A stretch of 64,000 nt of DNA, from contig JACJZV010000002.1 of NCBI GenBank assembly GCA_020635395.1, positions 186,001 to 250,000 on the forward strand, written 5' to 3'. The position numbers and the translations under genes were made by a program. Source of the stretch: Flavobacteriales bacterium. Its GTDB lineage: Bacteria; Bacteroidota; Bacteroidia; NS11-12g; UBA9320. A model generated the notes under the pieces. The model searched no databases. It was not told where the DNA came from and saw only the letters and a program-made list of their open reading frames with translations. This document shows, one piece after another, positions 53,326 to 62,810 of this stretch. How positions within the stretch are numbered: position 1 is the stretch's first letter; each line of letters opens with the position of its first letter.

Positions 53326-54300
53326 TTATTTTAAACCTAATTTTGATTGATAAGCATTGTCGATATTAAACAATGAACTTATCGAACCATATTCGCATAC
53401 ATTGCGGATGGCATTAGAAAAAAGCCTATCCACCGACAATGTTTTAATTTTTTCTGAATGTTTTTTTAACGGAATTGTATCCGTAACCACCAGTTCTTCT
53501 AATGCCGAATTTTCGATGGTTTCATAAGCCTTACCAGACAAAACAGGGTGGGTACACACGGCTCTTACAGACAAAGCACCTTGGTCTTTGAGCAATTGAG
53601 CAGCTTTGGCCAAGGTATTTGCCGTATCGCAAATATCATCTACCAACACTATATTTTTATCTTGCACATCGCCAATTACAGTCATACTGGCCACTTCGTT
53701 GGCTCTTTTACGTTCTTTATCGCAAATAACCATATCGCAGTTTAGCACTTTTGCAAACTCTCTAACCCGTTTTGAAGCCCCAATATCGGGTGCTGCCAAA
53801 ACCAAGTCGTCTAATTTTAAGCTTTTGAGATAAGGAATAAAAATAACCAAGGAATCCAAGTGATCTACGGGAATATCGAAAAATCCTTGAATCTGTGGAG
53901 CGTGCAAATCCATTGTCATTACACGATCAGCACCCGCTGCTACCAATATATTGGCTACCATTTTGGCTCCTATTGGCACACGTGGCTTGTCTTTTCTATC
54001 TTGCCTTGCCAAACCAAAATAAGGAATAACGGCAGTTACCATGTGGGCACTTGCCCGTTTTGCTGCATCAATTAGCAACAACAATTCTAAAAGATTGTCT
54101 GCCGGTGGAAAGGTGGACTGAATAAAGAATACGTCACAACCACGAATCGATTCATCAATACAAGGTTGAAACTCTCCATCGCTATAAAAGGGGACTGAAA
54201 CATCTCCAAGCGGTTGCCCATAAGAAAGGGCTATTTTCTCCGCCAAGCCGCGGCTTGCTGTGCCGCTAAATATTTTGACTTTGTTTATTAATGAGGGCAT
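53326..54300 (-). CDS. prs: Ribose-phosphate pyrophosphokinase (PRPP synthetase)
   Basis: Makes PRPP for nucleotide, histidine and tryptophan synthesis. The 324 residues have the motifs FSDGE-like FYSDGEFQP, LLLIDAAKRASAHMVTAVIPYFGLARQDRK, VMTMDLHAPQIQGFFDIPVDHL, and the PRPP loop NIVLVDDICDTANTL. The Arg/Gln/Asp residues of the ATP flag (RQDRKDKPR) are kept. Promoter box TACTTTTG lies 25 bp upstream. It begins a two-gene prs-rplY transcript. Confidence 0.97.
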   Translation of the reverse strand: MPSLINKVKIFSGTASRGLAEKIALSYGQPLGDVSVPFYSDGEFQPCIDESIRGCDVFFIQSTFPPADNLLELLLLIDAAKRASAHMVTAVIPYFGLARQDRKDKPRVPIGAKMVANILVAAGADRVMTMDLHAPQIQGFFDIPVDHLDSLVIFIPYLKSLKLDDLVLAAPDIGASKRVREFAKVLNCDMVICDKERKRANEVASMTVIGDVQDKNIVLVDDICDTANTLAKAAQLLKDQGALSVRAVCTHPVLSGKAYETIENSALEELVVTDTIPLKKHSEKIKTLSVDRLFSNAIRNVCEYGSISSLFNIDNAYQSKLGLK

Positions 54301-54324
54301 AAAATCGCTTTACTTTCACCGTTT

Positions 54325-54332
54325 CAAAAGTA
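54325..54332 (-). promoter_or_regulatory. -7 promoter box of prs-rplY
   Basis: Minus strand TACTTTTG, exact TAnnTTTG match, 24 bp upstream of the prs ATG. It lies between prs and the hairpin that follows the tRNA gene. Confidence 0.5.
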
Positions 54333-54352
54333 ACGAACGGTTATCATAAACG

Positions 54353-54371
54353 GTTGGTTATTTTAACCAAC
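54353..54371 (-). terminator. Hairpin directly after tRNA-Gln, possible terminator
   Basis: Minus strand GTTGGTTA-AAA-TAACCAAC, an 8-bp perfect stem with a 3-nt loop, beginning 5 nt past the tRNA 3' end. No T-run follows, so it may end transcription weakly, guide 3' processing of the tRNA, or act on prs. Function is uncertain. Confidence 0.4.
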
Positions 54372-54375
54372 TTTG

Positions 54376-54446
54376 TTGCCCGAGAAGGATTCGAACCTCC
54401 ACAAGCTGTACCAAAAACAGCGGTCCTGCCATTAGACGATCGGGCA
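54376..54446 (-). tRNA. tRNA-Gln (anticodon TTG)
   Basis: 71-nt cloverleaf on the minus strand. The acceptor stem TGCCCGA / TCGGGCA pairs fully (7 bp). The D arm is GTC...GAC. The anticodon stem GCTGT/ACAGC is perfect with loop TTTTGGT, anticodon TTG for Gln. The T stem GGAGG/CCTTC has one G-U pair and the standard loop TTCGAAT. No CCA is encoded. It is preceded by a clear promoter box (54458-54465). Confidence 0.96.
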
Positions 54447-54457
54447 AAATTGGGCTG

Positions 54458-54465
54458 CAAATTTA
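54458..54465 (-). promoter_or_regulatory. -7 promoter box of tRNA-Gln
   Basis: Minus strand TAAATTTG, exact TAnnTTTG match, 11 bp upstream of the mature tRNA 5' end, with a T-rich tract near the -33 position. Placement fits a short tRNA leader. Confidence 0.6.
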
Positions 54466-54628
54466 GTATTGTATTTTATTCTTAAAAAAGATTTTTAAAA
54501 AAAATTAATTCTGCTACGCTTTCAGCTTAAATGTGTTATGAATATGTGTCAAAATCAACATATACCTCCTATTGAACTTTTGCTCTATCTCCACCATAAA
54601 TTTGAGAATAGGTTGATTTTGCCACAAC

Positions 54629-54661
54629 AAAAAAAGCTAAGGTGTTATTTCCTTAGCTTTT
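54629..54661 (-). terminator. Rho-independent terminator after recQ
   Basis: AAAGCTAAGG / CCTTAGCTTT stem with an 8-nt loop; on the minus strand it is followed by T7. It lies 30 bp past the recQ stop. The remaining 54466-54628 stretch shows only a distant 10-bp inverted repeat (CAAAATCAAC at 54550, GTTGATTTTG at 54612). Confidence 0.85.
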
Positions 54662-54690
54662 ATAAATATATTTCGAATAAGAGTTAACCT

Positions 54691-56883
54691 CTAATTGGCT
54701 ACTTCGCTAATAAATTGAATTCTAAACAATTGCATTTCCTCCAACGAAAAATCACCATCAAATTCATTTACGGCTTCATCCAAATCATTGCTCTCCGTAG
54801 AACGGAAATAGTCAAAAATTTCATCTTTAACATCTTCATCAATTATTTCATCGATAAGGTATGAAAAATCCAACTTTGTACCTGAATAAACGATGTTTTC
54901 AATTTCGTCTAACAACTCAAAAACCTCCATTCCTTGGGCATTGGCAATATCCTCAATACTCAACTTTTTGTCGATGTTTTGAATGATGGCAATTTTTTTG
55001 CCCGACTTGTTGGCCACTGTTTTCAGCACCAAATCTTGTGGTCGGTCAATTTCATTTTCTTCCACATATTCAGCAATAAGCTCAATAAATGGCTTGCCAA
55101 ACTTTAGGGCTTTGTTTTTACCGACTCCCTGAATATTCTCAAGCTCGGCCATGGTTATAGGATATTTCGTAGCCATATCCTCCAGGGCAGATTCTTGGAA
55201 AATCACATACGGTGGCAAATTCATTTCATTGGCCACATCTCGCTGAAGTTCTTTCAGCTTCATGAACAGTTCCTCATCGTGAACTGATTCAATTTGTACA
55301 CTTTCAAATTCTTCGTCGCTCACACTTTCAAATTCTGTATCAACCGGCATTTCAATTTTAACTGGAGCTTTAAGGAACTCCTCTCCTTTTTCAAGAATAG
55401 ACAAAAGTCCATATTGCTCGATATTCTTTTCGACCAAATTATTCAACAATGCCAAACGAATGGTGCTTTTCCAGAACATTTGGTCTTTGTTTTTGCCCAC
55501 ACCAAATAGCTCCAACTCATTGTGTTTGTAGGCTTTTACCTCGTTTGATGCCTTGCCAATAAGTATCTTTACAATGTGGTCCATATTAACTTTTCCGTCG
55601 GTAGATTTTACTACTTTCAACATTTGCACAAATTCCTTGCTTACATCATGCATTTGTTTTGGTTTTCGACAGTTATCGCACATTTTATTGCAATTGGCAT
55701 CGTCAAATTCTTCTCCAAAATAGTGCAACAAGAATTTTCTTCTGCATTGACTACTTTCGGCAAAAGAGGCCATTTCTAAAATAAGTTGTGTACCAATTTC
55801 TCGCTCGGCCACGGGCTTATCTTTAAGAAATTTTTCTAATTTTTCGTTGTCGCTTGGGTTGTAAAGCAACAAACAATCTCCCTCTCTACCATCTCTGCCC
55901 GAGCGGCCTGTTTCTTGATAGTAGCCTTCCAAACTTTTGGGTACGTCATAATGTATTACAAAGCGTACATCGGGTTTGTCTATACCCATGCCAAATGCAA
56001 TGGTGGCAACAATAACATCTGCCTCTTCCATCAAAAATTGGTCTTGATGGCTCGAACGTGTTTTTGCGTCTAATCCTGCATGATAGGGCAACGCTCTAAC
56101 ACCATTGGCCACTAATATTTCTGATATTTCCTCCACCTTTTTGCGGCTAAGGCAATAGATAATGCCTGATTTGCCTGGATGCCGGTTTATGAAACTTAAA
56201 ATATCTTTTAAAGCCTGTCCTTTTTTGCCCTTGGCTTTTACCTCATAATAAAGGTTTGTTCGGTTAAATGACGATTTAAAAACCTGTGCATCAAGCATAT
56301 TCAAGTTTTTTTGAATATCATGCTGCACTTTTGGCGTTGCTGTGGCCGTTAGTGCCACTACCGGCACATCGTCAATAGCTTTAATGATTTGCTTTATGCG
56401 TCTGTATTCTGGCCTAAAATCATGTCCCCATTCGCTAATGCAGTGAGCCTCGTCAACGGCCACAAACGACACTTTTACAGAACGCAAAAATTCGATGGTT
56501 TCATCTTTTTTCAACGTTTCGGGTGCCACATAAAGCATTTTTGTTTTTCCGGCGGCCACATCATCTTTCACAATGGTGGCTTGTGTTTTTGTTAACGATG
56601 AATTTAAAAAATGAGCCACCGCATCGCTTTCTCCAAAGCCACGAATGGAATCAACCTGATTTTTCATCAAGGCGATGAGTGGGGAGATAATAATGGCTGT
56701 ACCCTCCTTCATCAAAGCAGGTAGCTGATAGCACAATGATTTGCCAGCACCCGTGGGCATAATCACAAAGCAATCTTCGTTATTCAATATGGCTTTGATT
56801 ACAATTTCTTGGTTTCCTTTAAAAGAGTCGAAACCAAAAAATTCTTTTAAACTCTTGTGCAAATCCTCCGTCTCAGTTGTCAT
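54691..56883 (-). CDS. recQ: ATP-dependent DNA helicase RecQ
   Basis: 3'-5' DNA helicase for recombination and fork repair. The 730 residues show Walker A (MPTGAGKSLCYQLPAL), DEAH box (AVDEAHCISEWGHDFRPEY), motif III (ALTATATP), motif V/VI (IATIAFGMGIDKPDVRFVIH, YYQETGRSGRDG), the RecQ zinc-binding Cys set (QCRRKFLLHYFGEEFDDANCNKMCDNC), a winged-helix RQC region (~410-520), and an HRDC domain (~555-640; YPITMAELENIQGVGKNKALKFG). A ~90-residue acidic tail follows, slightly longer than in E. coli RecQ. Divergent from the arabinose-5-phosphate isomerase gene. Confidence 0.96.
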   Translation of the reverse strand: MTTETEDLHKSLKEFFGFDSFKGNQEIVIKAILNNEDCFVIMPTGAGKSLCYQLPALMKEGTAIIISPLIALMKNQVDSIRGFGESDAVAHFLNSSLTKTQATIVKDDVAAGKTKMLYVAPETLKKDETIEFLRSVKVSFVAVDEAHCISEWGHDFRPEYRRIKQIIKAIDDVPVVALTATATPKVQHDIQKNLNMLDAQVFKSSFNRTNLYYEVKAKGKKGQALKDILSFINRHPGKSGIIYCLSRKKVEEISEILVANGVRALPYHAGLDAKTRSSHQDQFLMEEADVIVATIAFGMGIDKPDVRFVIHYDVPKSLEGYYQETGRSGRDGREGDCLLLYNPSDNEKLEKFLKDKPVAEREIGTQLILEMASFAESSQCRRKFLLHYFGEEFDDANCNKMCDNCRKPKQMHDVSKEFVQMLKVVKSTDGKVNMDHIVKILIGKASNEVKAYKHNELELFGVGKNKDQMFWKSTIRLALLNNLVEKNIEQYGLLSILEKGEEFLKAPVKIEMPVDTEFESVSDEEFESVQIESVHDEELFMKLKELQRDVANEMNLPPYVIFQESALEDMATKYPITMAELENIQGVGKNKALKFGKPFIELIAEYVEENEIDRPQDLVLKTVANKSGKKIAIIQNIDKKLSIEDIANAQGMEVFELLDEIENIVYSGTKLDFSYLIDEIIDEDVKDEIFDYFRSTESNDLDEAVNEFDGDFSLEEMQLFRIQFISEVAN

Positions 56884-57020
56884 CTATCGTGTGTACTTAT
56901 GTTAATATGTATGTGTGTTTCTTTCCGAAAGCTAAATTAAGAAAACTTTTAGTATCAAAACAAAAAAAATTTAATTTGCATCAAATTCAACGCTTTTTGC
57001 AAAACCTTGATGATGTAGTG

Positions 57021-57962
57021 ATGTGGGCCGTAGAAGCCATTGGTTTGCAAGCCAATGCCGTTTCGGCACTGCAAAGGAAAGTAAAACCCGATTTTAAAGA
57101 AATAGTTTTTAAAATTTTGCAGTCAAATGGACGGTTAATTATTACCGGCATCGGAAAAAGTGCGGCTATAGCTAACAAAATTGTGGCCACACTGAATAGC
57201 ACCGGAACGCCATCTATATTTATGCACGCCGCCGATGCAGTGCATGGCGATTTAGGCATTGTGCAAGAAAACGACATTGTAATCTGCATTTCGAAGAGTG
57301 GAAATACACCAGAAATTAAAGCCATTGTGCCCATAATTAAGAAAAACGGCAATCTTCTTATTGGTATGGTTGGCAATTTGGAATCTTATTTGGCAATGCA
57401 AAGCGATTATATTTTAGACACCACCATTGAAAAAGAAGCCTGCCCAAACAATCTTGCTCCCACCACAAGCACCACGGCTCAGCTGGTAATGGGCGATGCC
57501 TTAGCCATTTGCCTTTTAAAAGCACGAGGTTTTACAAGCCGCGATTTTGCAAAATATCACCCGGGTGGATCGTTGGGTAAAAAACTTTATACAACCTTAG
57601 CCGATTTGTCCAAACAAAATTCCCAGCCTCAAACCTCGCCCAATGCCTCCATAAAAGATGTAATTGTTGAACTTTCGACCAAAAGGCTTGGAGCTGTGGC
57701 CGTATTAAACAATCATGTTTTAGTAGGAATTATAACCGATGGCGACATAAGAAGAATGCTGGAGAACCACACCTCTATTGAACAGCTCACCGCCAAAGAC
57801 ATTATGAACCCAAACCCAACAACCATGCAGGCCAACGAACTTGCGGCAGATGCGTCGTTGCTTATGGCCGAAAAAAAGATTAGTCAAGTAATTATTTTAG
57901 ACAATAAGGAATATGTTGGAATGGTGCATATTCATGATTTAAACAGAGAAGGAATATTTTGA
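57021..57962 (+). CDS. kdsD: Arabinose-5-phosphate isomerase (KdsD/KpsF family)
   Basis: Converts ribulose-5-phosphate to arabinose-5-phosphate, the first step to the LPS sugar Kdo. The conserved region includes IITGIGKSAAIANKIVATLNSTGTPSIFMHAADAVHGDLG, CISKSGNTPEIK (SIS domain), FAKYHPGGSLGKKL, then two CBS motifs (KRLGAVAVLNNHVLVGIITDGDIRR; KISQVIILDNKEYVGMVHIHDL). From ATG 57021 it has 313 residues, close to the family size. The frame runs back to a TTG at 56877 with ATG at 56907; a few residues upstream of 57021 (TTG 56997) would fit the family better, so the exact start is uncertain. ManC begins 1 bp after the stop. Confidence 0.93.
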   Translation: MWAVEAIGLQANAVSALQRKVKPDFKEIVFKILQSNGRLIITGIGKSAAIANKIVATLNSTGTPSIFMHAADAVHGDLGIVQENDIVICISKSGNTPEIKAIVPIIKKNGNLLIGMVGNLESYLAMQSDYILDTTIEKEACPNNLAPTTSTTAQLVMGDALAICLLKARGFTSRDFAKYHPGGSLGKKLYTTLADLSKQNSQPQTSPNASIKDVIVELSTKRLGAVAVLNNHVLVGIITDGDIRRMLENHTSIEQLTAKDIMNPNPTTMQANELAADASLLMAEKKISQVIILDNKEYVGMVHIHDLNREGIF

Positions 57963-57963
57963 T

Positions 57964-59040
57964 ATGAATTATTATGCTGTAATAATGGCAGGAGGCGTTG
58001 GGTCGAGATTTTGGCCAAAAAGCCGAGCCTCCAAACCAAAACAATTTTTAGACATGCTGGGATTGGGCGAATCTCTTTTGCAAATGACCTATAAACGTTT
58101 TGCAGAAATTTTGCCCGAAGAAAATATTTTAATCGTCACAAATTCAGATTATTATGATTTAATAAAAAGCCAAATTCCTACTATAAAAGACAATCAAATT
58201 TTGGGAGAACCCATAGCCAAAAATACAGCACCCTGTATAGCCTATGCCGTTTCGAAAATTGCTTCAAAACACCCTGATGCCACTGTAGTGGTGGCACCCA
58301 GCGACCACCTTATTTTAAAACAAGAGGCCTTTTTGAGCCGAGTTAAATTAGCTATGGATTTTTGCCAAAGGGTTGAATCTATTGTTACTTTAGGTATAAA
58401 ACCTTCCAGACCCGACACTGGCTACGGATACATTCAATTTTTAGATGATTCAGCATGGAAAGAGGTGTTTAAAGTAAAAGTTTTTACCGAAAAGCCAAGT
58501 TTGGAAATTGCCCAAAATTTTATTGAAAGTGGTGATTTTTTGTGGAATGCAGGCATTTTTATTTCAACCGTAAAAACATTGAAACATGCCTTTGAAACCC
58601 ACCTTCCGGAAATGTATGACCTTTTTGCAAAAGGAAAATCAAAATACTTTGGTAGTAAAGAAAAAGAGTTTATCGACCAAATTTATCCGGCCTGTCAGAG
58701 CATCTCAATAGACTACGGGATAATCGAAAAATCGGACAATGTCTATGTTATTCCTTCAGAATTTGGGTGGAGCGATTTAGGAACTTGGAAATCTCTTTAC
58801 GAAGTGGCCGATAAAAATGAAGAACAAAATGTACCAATTGGCACCAACATTGAGTTAACTAATTCTAAAGGCAATTTGGTGGTTTCTTATGGCGAAAAAT
58901 TGGTGGTTTTGGAGGGCGTAAACGATTTATTTGTGCTTGATTCGGAAGATGCTCTTTTGGTCTGCAACAAAGAAAACGAACAAGAAGTAAAACGAATTGT
59001 CAACGAGGTAAAGGCCAAATTTAAGGACAAATACATTTGA
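57964..59040 (+). CDS. manC: Mannose-1-phosphate guanylyltransferase
   Basis: Makes GDP-mannose, precursor of mannose- and fucose-containing surface sugars. The 358 residues begin with AVIMAGGVGSRFWPKSRASKPKQFL (GxGxRxWPxSRxxxPKQ, nucleotide-binding), then APSDHLIL, FTEKPSLE, LWNAGIFIS, and GWSDLGTWKSL. Only the nucleotidyltransferase part is present; the cupin isomerase domain of bifunctional ManC/AlgA is missing, as in many Bacteroidota. It overlaps the next gene by 4 bp (TTGA). Confidence 0.95.
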   Translation: MNYYAVIMAGGVGSRFWPKSRASKPKQFLDMLGLGESLLQMTYKRFAEILPEENILIVTNSDYYDLIKSQIPTIKDNQILGEPIAKNTAPCIAYAVSKIASKHPDATVVVAPSDHLILKQEAFLSRVKLAMDFCQRVESIVTLGIKPSRPDTGYGYIQFLDDSAWKEVFKVKVFTEKPSLEIAQNFIESGDFLWNAGIFISTVKTLKHAFETHLPEMYDLFAKGKSKYFGSKEKEFIDQIYPACQSISIDYGIIEKSDNVYVIPSEFGWSDLGTWKSLYEVADKNEEQNVPIGTNIELTNSKGNLVVSYGEKLVVLEGVNDLFVLDSEDALLVCNKENEQEVKRIVNEVKAKFKDKYI

Positions 59041-60275
59041 TTTTCAATCGATTAAAACTATATCTCTTCTTTGTTGTTGCCGTAATAATCACATCATTTT
59101 CGGCACACACGTCCGATTTTTCTAGAGTTTATGACGGAGAATACGCGTGTGTGAACTTGTCAAAAAATGAACTTCAAAAACCTCAAAACATGGCTTCATT
59201 TTATGCCTTACTTGACGATTTGATAAAAGGAAGGCGAACCAAATTAAACATTACTCATATTGGCGATAGCCACATTCAAGCCGATTTCTTATCACACACC
59301 ACAAGAAAACTGTTTCAAAAAACCTTCGGTAATGGCGGTCGTGGATTTGTTTTTCCATTCCGGCTTATCAGAAGTAACAGCCCCCTAAATATAAAAATTT
59401 CATACAACGGGCAGTGGGAAGGTTGTAGAAGCATATTGACAAGCAATGACTGTAACTTTGGGGTTTGCGGTGCTACAGCTACCACCTTCGACAGCTCATC
59501 TTCGTTCAAAATCAACCCAAATTTTGACGATGACATGAACTACGAATTCAGCAAACTAAAACTATTTAGTTACCACACACCACTGAGTTTTGATATTGCC
59601 TTGCTGGATGCCGACAGCAATAGATTGGACTACGACTATCAGCCAATCAGCAGCTCCGTGTCTGAAATATTTTTTACCAAAAACCAAGACAGTCTGTGGT
59701 TGGGGTTCGAAAAATTTGACGACCAGCAGTATTTTCAGCTGTTTGGGATGAGTTTTGAAAACGAAAATCCGGGCATTATATACAATGCCATTGGGCTAAA
59801 TGGGGCTTATGCAAAGAGCTATTTAAGAAATAATTTTTTCGATGATCAATTTGCTTCTTTAGAATCAGATTTGGTTATAATTTCGCTGGGTACAAACGAT
59901 GCTTACATGAGTGAGAAATTGTTTTGCAAAACATGCTTCAAATCGTATTACAGAGAGTTGGTTGGCAAAATAATTTCTCAAAATCCCGCAGTATCGTTGT
60001 TGTTTACAACCCCCGGAGATTTTTATGTTTCACAAAAATATCACAACAACAATATCAATGAAGTGGTAGATGGAATTTATGAATTGGCGGATGAATTTGG
60101 AGCTGCCGTTTGGGACTTTAATGCCGTAATGGGTGGCAGTTATTCGGTAAACAAATGGCGAAATGAAGGTTTGGCAAGAGGTGACTTGGTGCATTTTACC
60201 GAAGAAGGGTATGTGCTTCAAGGTAGGCTATTGTATCAAACAATCATTGATGCCTACGAAAAAAGATTTGATTAA
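59037..60275 (+). CDS. Exported SGNH-family hydrolase/acyltransferase
   Basis: 412 residues. The start is TTG 59037 overlapping the manC stop; the first in-frame ATG (near residue 52) would remove the signal peptide (LFFVVAVIITSFSAHT). SGNH blocks are present: GDSHIQADFL (catalytic Ser), VISLGTNDAY (block III Asn) and DLVHFTEEGY (catalytic Asp-His). The middle ~150 residues are an insertion of unknown fold. Its place beside an MBOAT gene, 5 bp downstream, suggests it transfers or removes acetyl groups on a surface polysaccharide, as AlgX/AlgJ do with AlgI. Confidence 0.9.
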   Translation: MIFNRLKLYLFFVVAVIITSFSAHTSDFSRVYDGEYACVNLSKNELQKPQNMASFYALLDDLIKGRRTKLNITHIGDSHIQADFLSHTTRKLFQKTFGNGGRGFVFPFRLIRSNSPLNIKISYNGQWEGCRSILTSNDCNFGVCGATATTFDSSSSFKINPNFDDDMNYEFSKLKLFSYHTPLSFDIALLDADSNRLDYDYQPISSSVSEIFFTKNQDSLWLGFEKFDDQQYFQLFGMSFENENPGIIYNAIGLNGAYAKSYLRNNFFDDQFASLESDLVIISLGTNDAYMSEKLFCKTCFKSYYRELVGKIISQNPAVSLLFTTPGDFYVSQKYHNNNINEVVDGIYELADEFGAAVWDFNAVMGGSYSVNKWRNEGLARGDLVHFTEEGYVLQGRLLYQTIIDAYEKRFD

Positions 60276-60280
60276 TTGCA

Positions 60281-61798
60281 GTGCTTACACCTCGCGAAAT
60301 ATTTTTCTATCACGCTAAAAATCCACTGATTTTTAGTCAATACCTATTTCTATTTTTGTTTACCATTGGCTTTATCATTTTTGCCTTTGTAAACAGGAGA
60401 ACATTGGTGAGAAACGCTTATTTATTGGGGTTTAGCTTGTTCTTTTATTATAAATCCGGTGGCATTTTCTTCTTTTTGCTACTATTCTCTACACTTGTCG
60501 ATTATTGGTGTGGAAACCAAATTTACCGCTCAGAAAACACCAAAACACGAAAAACCTACCTAATAATTAGCATGGTTATTAATTTGGGGCTTTTGGCCTT
60601 TTTTAAATACTCTGAATATGTTGTTTCGCTTATAAATGATATGGCCGGAACCGAATTTAGGGCCGTTAATTATTTGTCGGTTTTTTCAAACAACATTTTT
60701 GGTAGTCATTTTGATATTTATAAAATAATACTGCCGGTGGGTATTTCCTTTTTTACCTTCCAAACCATGAGCTACACTATAGACATCTACCGACGGGAAT
60801 TGGAGCCTGCAAAAAACTTGGTTGATTTTGGCTTTTTTGTTTCCTTTTTTCCTCAATTGGTGGCAGGTCCCATTGTTCGTGCATCCGATTTTATACCGCA
60901 GATTTACAAAAAATACAACCTTACCCGCGAGCAACTCGGCATGGCCTTGTACCTCATAATGAGTGGTTTGTTTAAAAAAGTTTTTATTTCAGATTACATA
61001 TCGGCCAACTTTGTGGATAGAGTTTTTGAAGCTCCCCAACTTTATACCGGATTTAGCAATTTGATGGCTGTGTATGGCTACAGCATTCAAATATATTGCG
61101 ACTTTTCTGGATATAGCGATATGGCCATAGGCATTGCAGCCCTGCTGGGTTTTCATATTCCAATCAATTTCAATTCGCCATACAAATCCACCTCTATTAC
61201 TGATTTTTGGCGGCGTTGGCATATATCTCTTAGTTCTTGGCTTCGCGATTATTTATACATTTCGCTGGGCGGAAACAAAAAAGGGAAGATACGAACCTAT
61301 ATTAACTTAATGTTGACCATGCTGCTCGGTGGTTTGTGGCATGGTGCTGCCACCAAGTTTATCATTTGGGGTGGTTTGCATGGTGCGGCATTAGCTATTC
61401 ACAAACTCTGGATGCAGTATTTCCCAAAAATAAGCAAAGCCAAGTCTTTGTTAGCCACTATCATCACGGGCTTCATTACTTTTCACTTTGTGGCCTATTG
61501 CTGGGTTTATTTTAGAGCTGAAAATTTAGCCAAAGTCCGTTTGATGTTTAATCAAATATTTAATCATTTTGAGTGGGCAACAGTGGGCGAAAGAATTTCG
61601 GGATTTGCAATTCCATTGGCCTTCATTTTGTTAGGATTTTTAATACACTTTATACCCAATAATTTTAAATCATGGGCAAAAAATCTGTTCGTAATAATGC
61701 CGGATTGGGCAAAAGTGGCCACCTGTGCTGCAGTCATTTTCATCGTTTATCAGGCTAAAACTTCGGATATACAACCGTTTATTTATTTCCAATTTTAG
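60281..61798 (+). CDS. MBOAT-family membrane O-acyltransferase (AlgI-like)
   Basis: 505 residues with about 11-12 hydrophobic helices; start GTG 60281. Family signatures: VGISFFTFQTMSYTIDIYRRE, FPQLVAGPIVRASDFIPQ, YGYSIQIYCDFSGYSDMAIG, FWRRWHISLSSWLRDYLYISLGG, and LGGLWHGAATKFIIWGGLHG, where the second His is the catalytic residue. Such proteins move acyl groups across the inner membrane for polysaccharide acylation. Last gene of the isomerase-manC-SGNH-MBOAT run. Its 3' end overlaps the convergent SGNH-like gene by 20 bp. Confidence 0.95.
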   Translation: MLTPREIFFYHAKNPLIFSQYLFLFLFTIGFIIFAFVNRRTLVRNAYLLGFSLFFYYKSGGIFFFLLLFSTLVDYWCGNQIYRSENTKTRKTYLIISMVINLGLLAFFKYSEYVVSLINDMAGTEFRAVNYLSVFSNNIFGSHFDIYKIILPVGISFFTFQTMSYTIDIYRRELEPAKNLVDFGFFVSFFPQLVAGPIVRASDFIPQIYKKYNLTREQLGMALYLIMSGLFKKVFISDYISANFVDRVFEAPQLYTGFSNLMAVYGYSIQIYCDFSGYSDMAIGIAALLGFHIPINFNSPYKSTSITDFWRRWHISLSSWLRDYLYISLGGNKKGKIRTYINLMLTMLLGGLWHGAATKFIIWGGLHGAALAIHKLWMQYFPKISKAKSLLATIITGFITFHFVAYCWVYFRAENLAKVRLMFNQIFNHFEWATVGERISGFAIPLAFILLGFLIHFIPNNFKSWAKNLFVIMPDWAKVATCAAVIFIVYQAKTSDIQPFIYFQF

Positions 61799-62810
61799 TT
61801 AATTCCTCAGCTATTTTTTTTCCGATAATCTGCCTCCCTATTTGGTCGTAATGTTCGGTTGGAAATGTTTCTCTATCCAAAAAATGAATATCGCCTACCA
61901 ACTCCAAATTGTCAATAACAAGAACGTTTTTCATGCCATACCTATCCACCAAAAAATCCCGATTTTGACGCATTAACCATACCAAATTGTGTCCGACCAT
62001 CGTTTCGGTTTGCTCTACATTTTCGGCTAAAATATTAAAAATCAATGTTATATCTTTTGATTTAGCTACATCCACCATTTCATCAAAAGCCTTTAAAATG
62101 GGGTTGTTCTCATCAATCTTAAAACCATAAACTTTAATATTTTGGTCGGCAATAATTCTTTTTTGCAACTGCACCGACCCCGTGTCGGACAAAAACTTTT
62201 CTTGTGCCGTCCATTCTTTCACGTTTTTAAACTGAAATTTTATCGAGTCATTGTTTTCAAACGTATCATAAATCCAATGTTTCCATTTTTCAATATCTCG
62301 TTCGTGTCCACTTCTATTATCGTAAAAATTGAGCGATGCCAACAATCTTGTCATTATTGGCAGATTGGGTTCATAAAATCTTGATTCTTTTAACAATTGA
62401 GCCGTATTTCCCCCATAAATATTATCTGGACCGAAGGTTCTCAAATTCATGGTAACAATGACGGTTTTGCCAGATTCTACATTTTTTAACAAGGGTAAAA
62501 ACTGACGGGCATCGTAGGCAGGATGTTCAATGGCCACAATCCTTAAATCATCGCAATATTGGTCGGCAAAATCACTAATTCGCAACTTTAAACTATCTTT
62601 TGGAGAGGTGGTAAAATTGGATGACTCTGCAAAATAAAGCACATCGGCCATATCCTGTTTCTGCCAAATATCCAGAACGGTTGGTGCCATTTTGTCTAAA
62701 TCATTCTTCCAAAAAAAAGTTTTGTATATCTGATTGAAAAGCAAAAACAGAGCAATCAAAACCGCTATTCGTGGCAACCCCTTCATACCGATATTTTTCA
62801 ACTTTTCCAT
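61779..62810 (-). CDS. SGNH-like membrane-anchored protein, MBOAT partner
   Basis: 343 residues from ATG 62810 (MEKLKNIGMKG); upstream in-frame codons to 62906 lie within the MBOAT gene. One N-terminal transmembrane helix (RIAVLIALFLLFNQIY) then a periplasmic domain. SGNH-like features are partial: a Ser-rich block I position (YFAESSNFT), VIVTMNLRTFG (block III-like Asn), and FPTEHYDQIGRQIIG as a block V-like His. It resembles DltD/AlgJ-type partners by context, not by strong motif. The ATG overlaps the MBOAT stop (TGATG), so the two are translationally coupled. Confidence 0.8.
   Translation of the reverse strand: MEKLKNIGMKGLPRIAVLIALFLLFNQIYKTFFWKNDLDKMAPTVLDIWQKQDMADVLYFAESSNFTTSPKDSLKLRISDFADQYCDDLRIVAIEHPAYDARQFLPLLKNVESGKTVIVTMNLRTFGPDNIYGGNTAQLLKESRFYEPNLPIMTRLLASLNFYDNRSGHERDIEKWKHWIYDTFENNDSIKFQFKNVKEWTAQEKFLSDTGSVQLQKRIIADQNIKVYGFKIDENNPILKAFDEMVDVAKSKDITLIFNILAENVEQTETMVGHNLVWLMRQNRDFLVDRYGMKNVLVIDNLELVGDIHFLDRETFPTEHYDQIGRQIIGKKIAEELTKIGNK

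Noticed and set aside
54550..54621. 10-bp inverted repeat (CAAAATCAAC / GTTGATTTTG) 52 bp apart near recQ
   Set aside because: No target-site duplication or transposase; such spacing is plausible by chance in AT-rich DNA.
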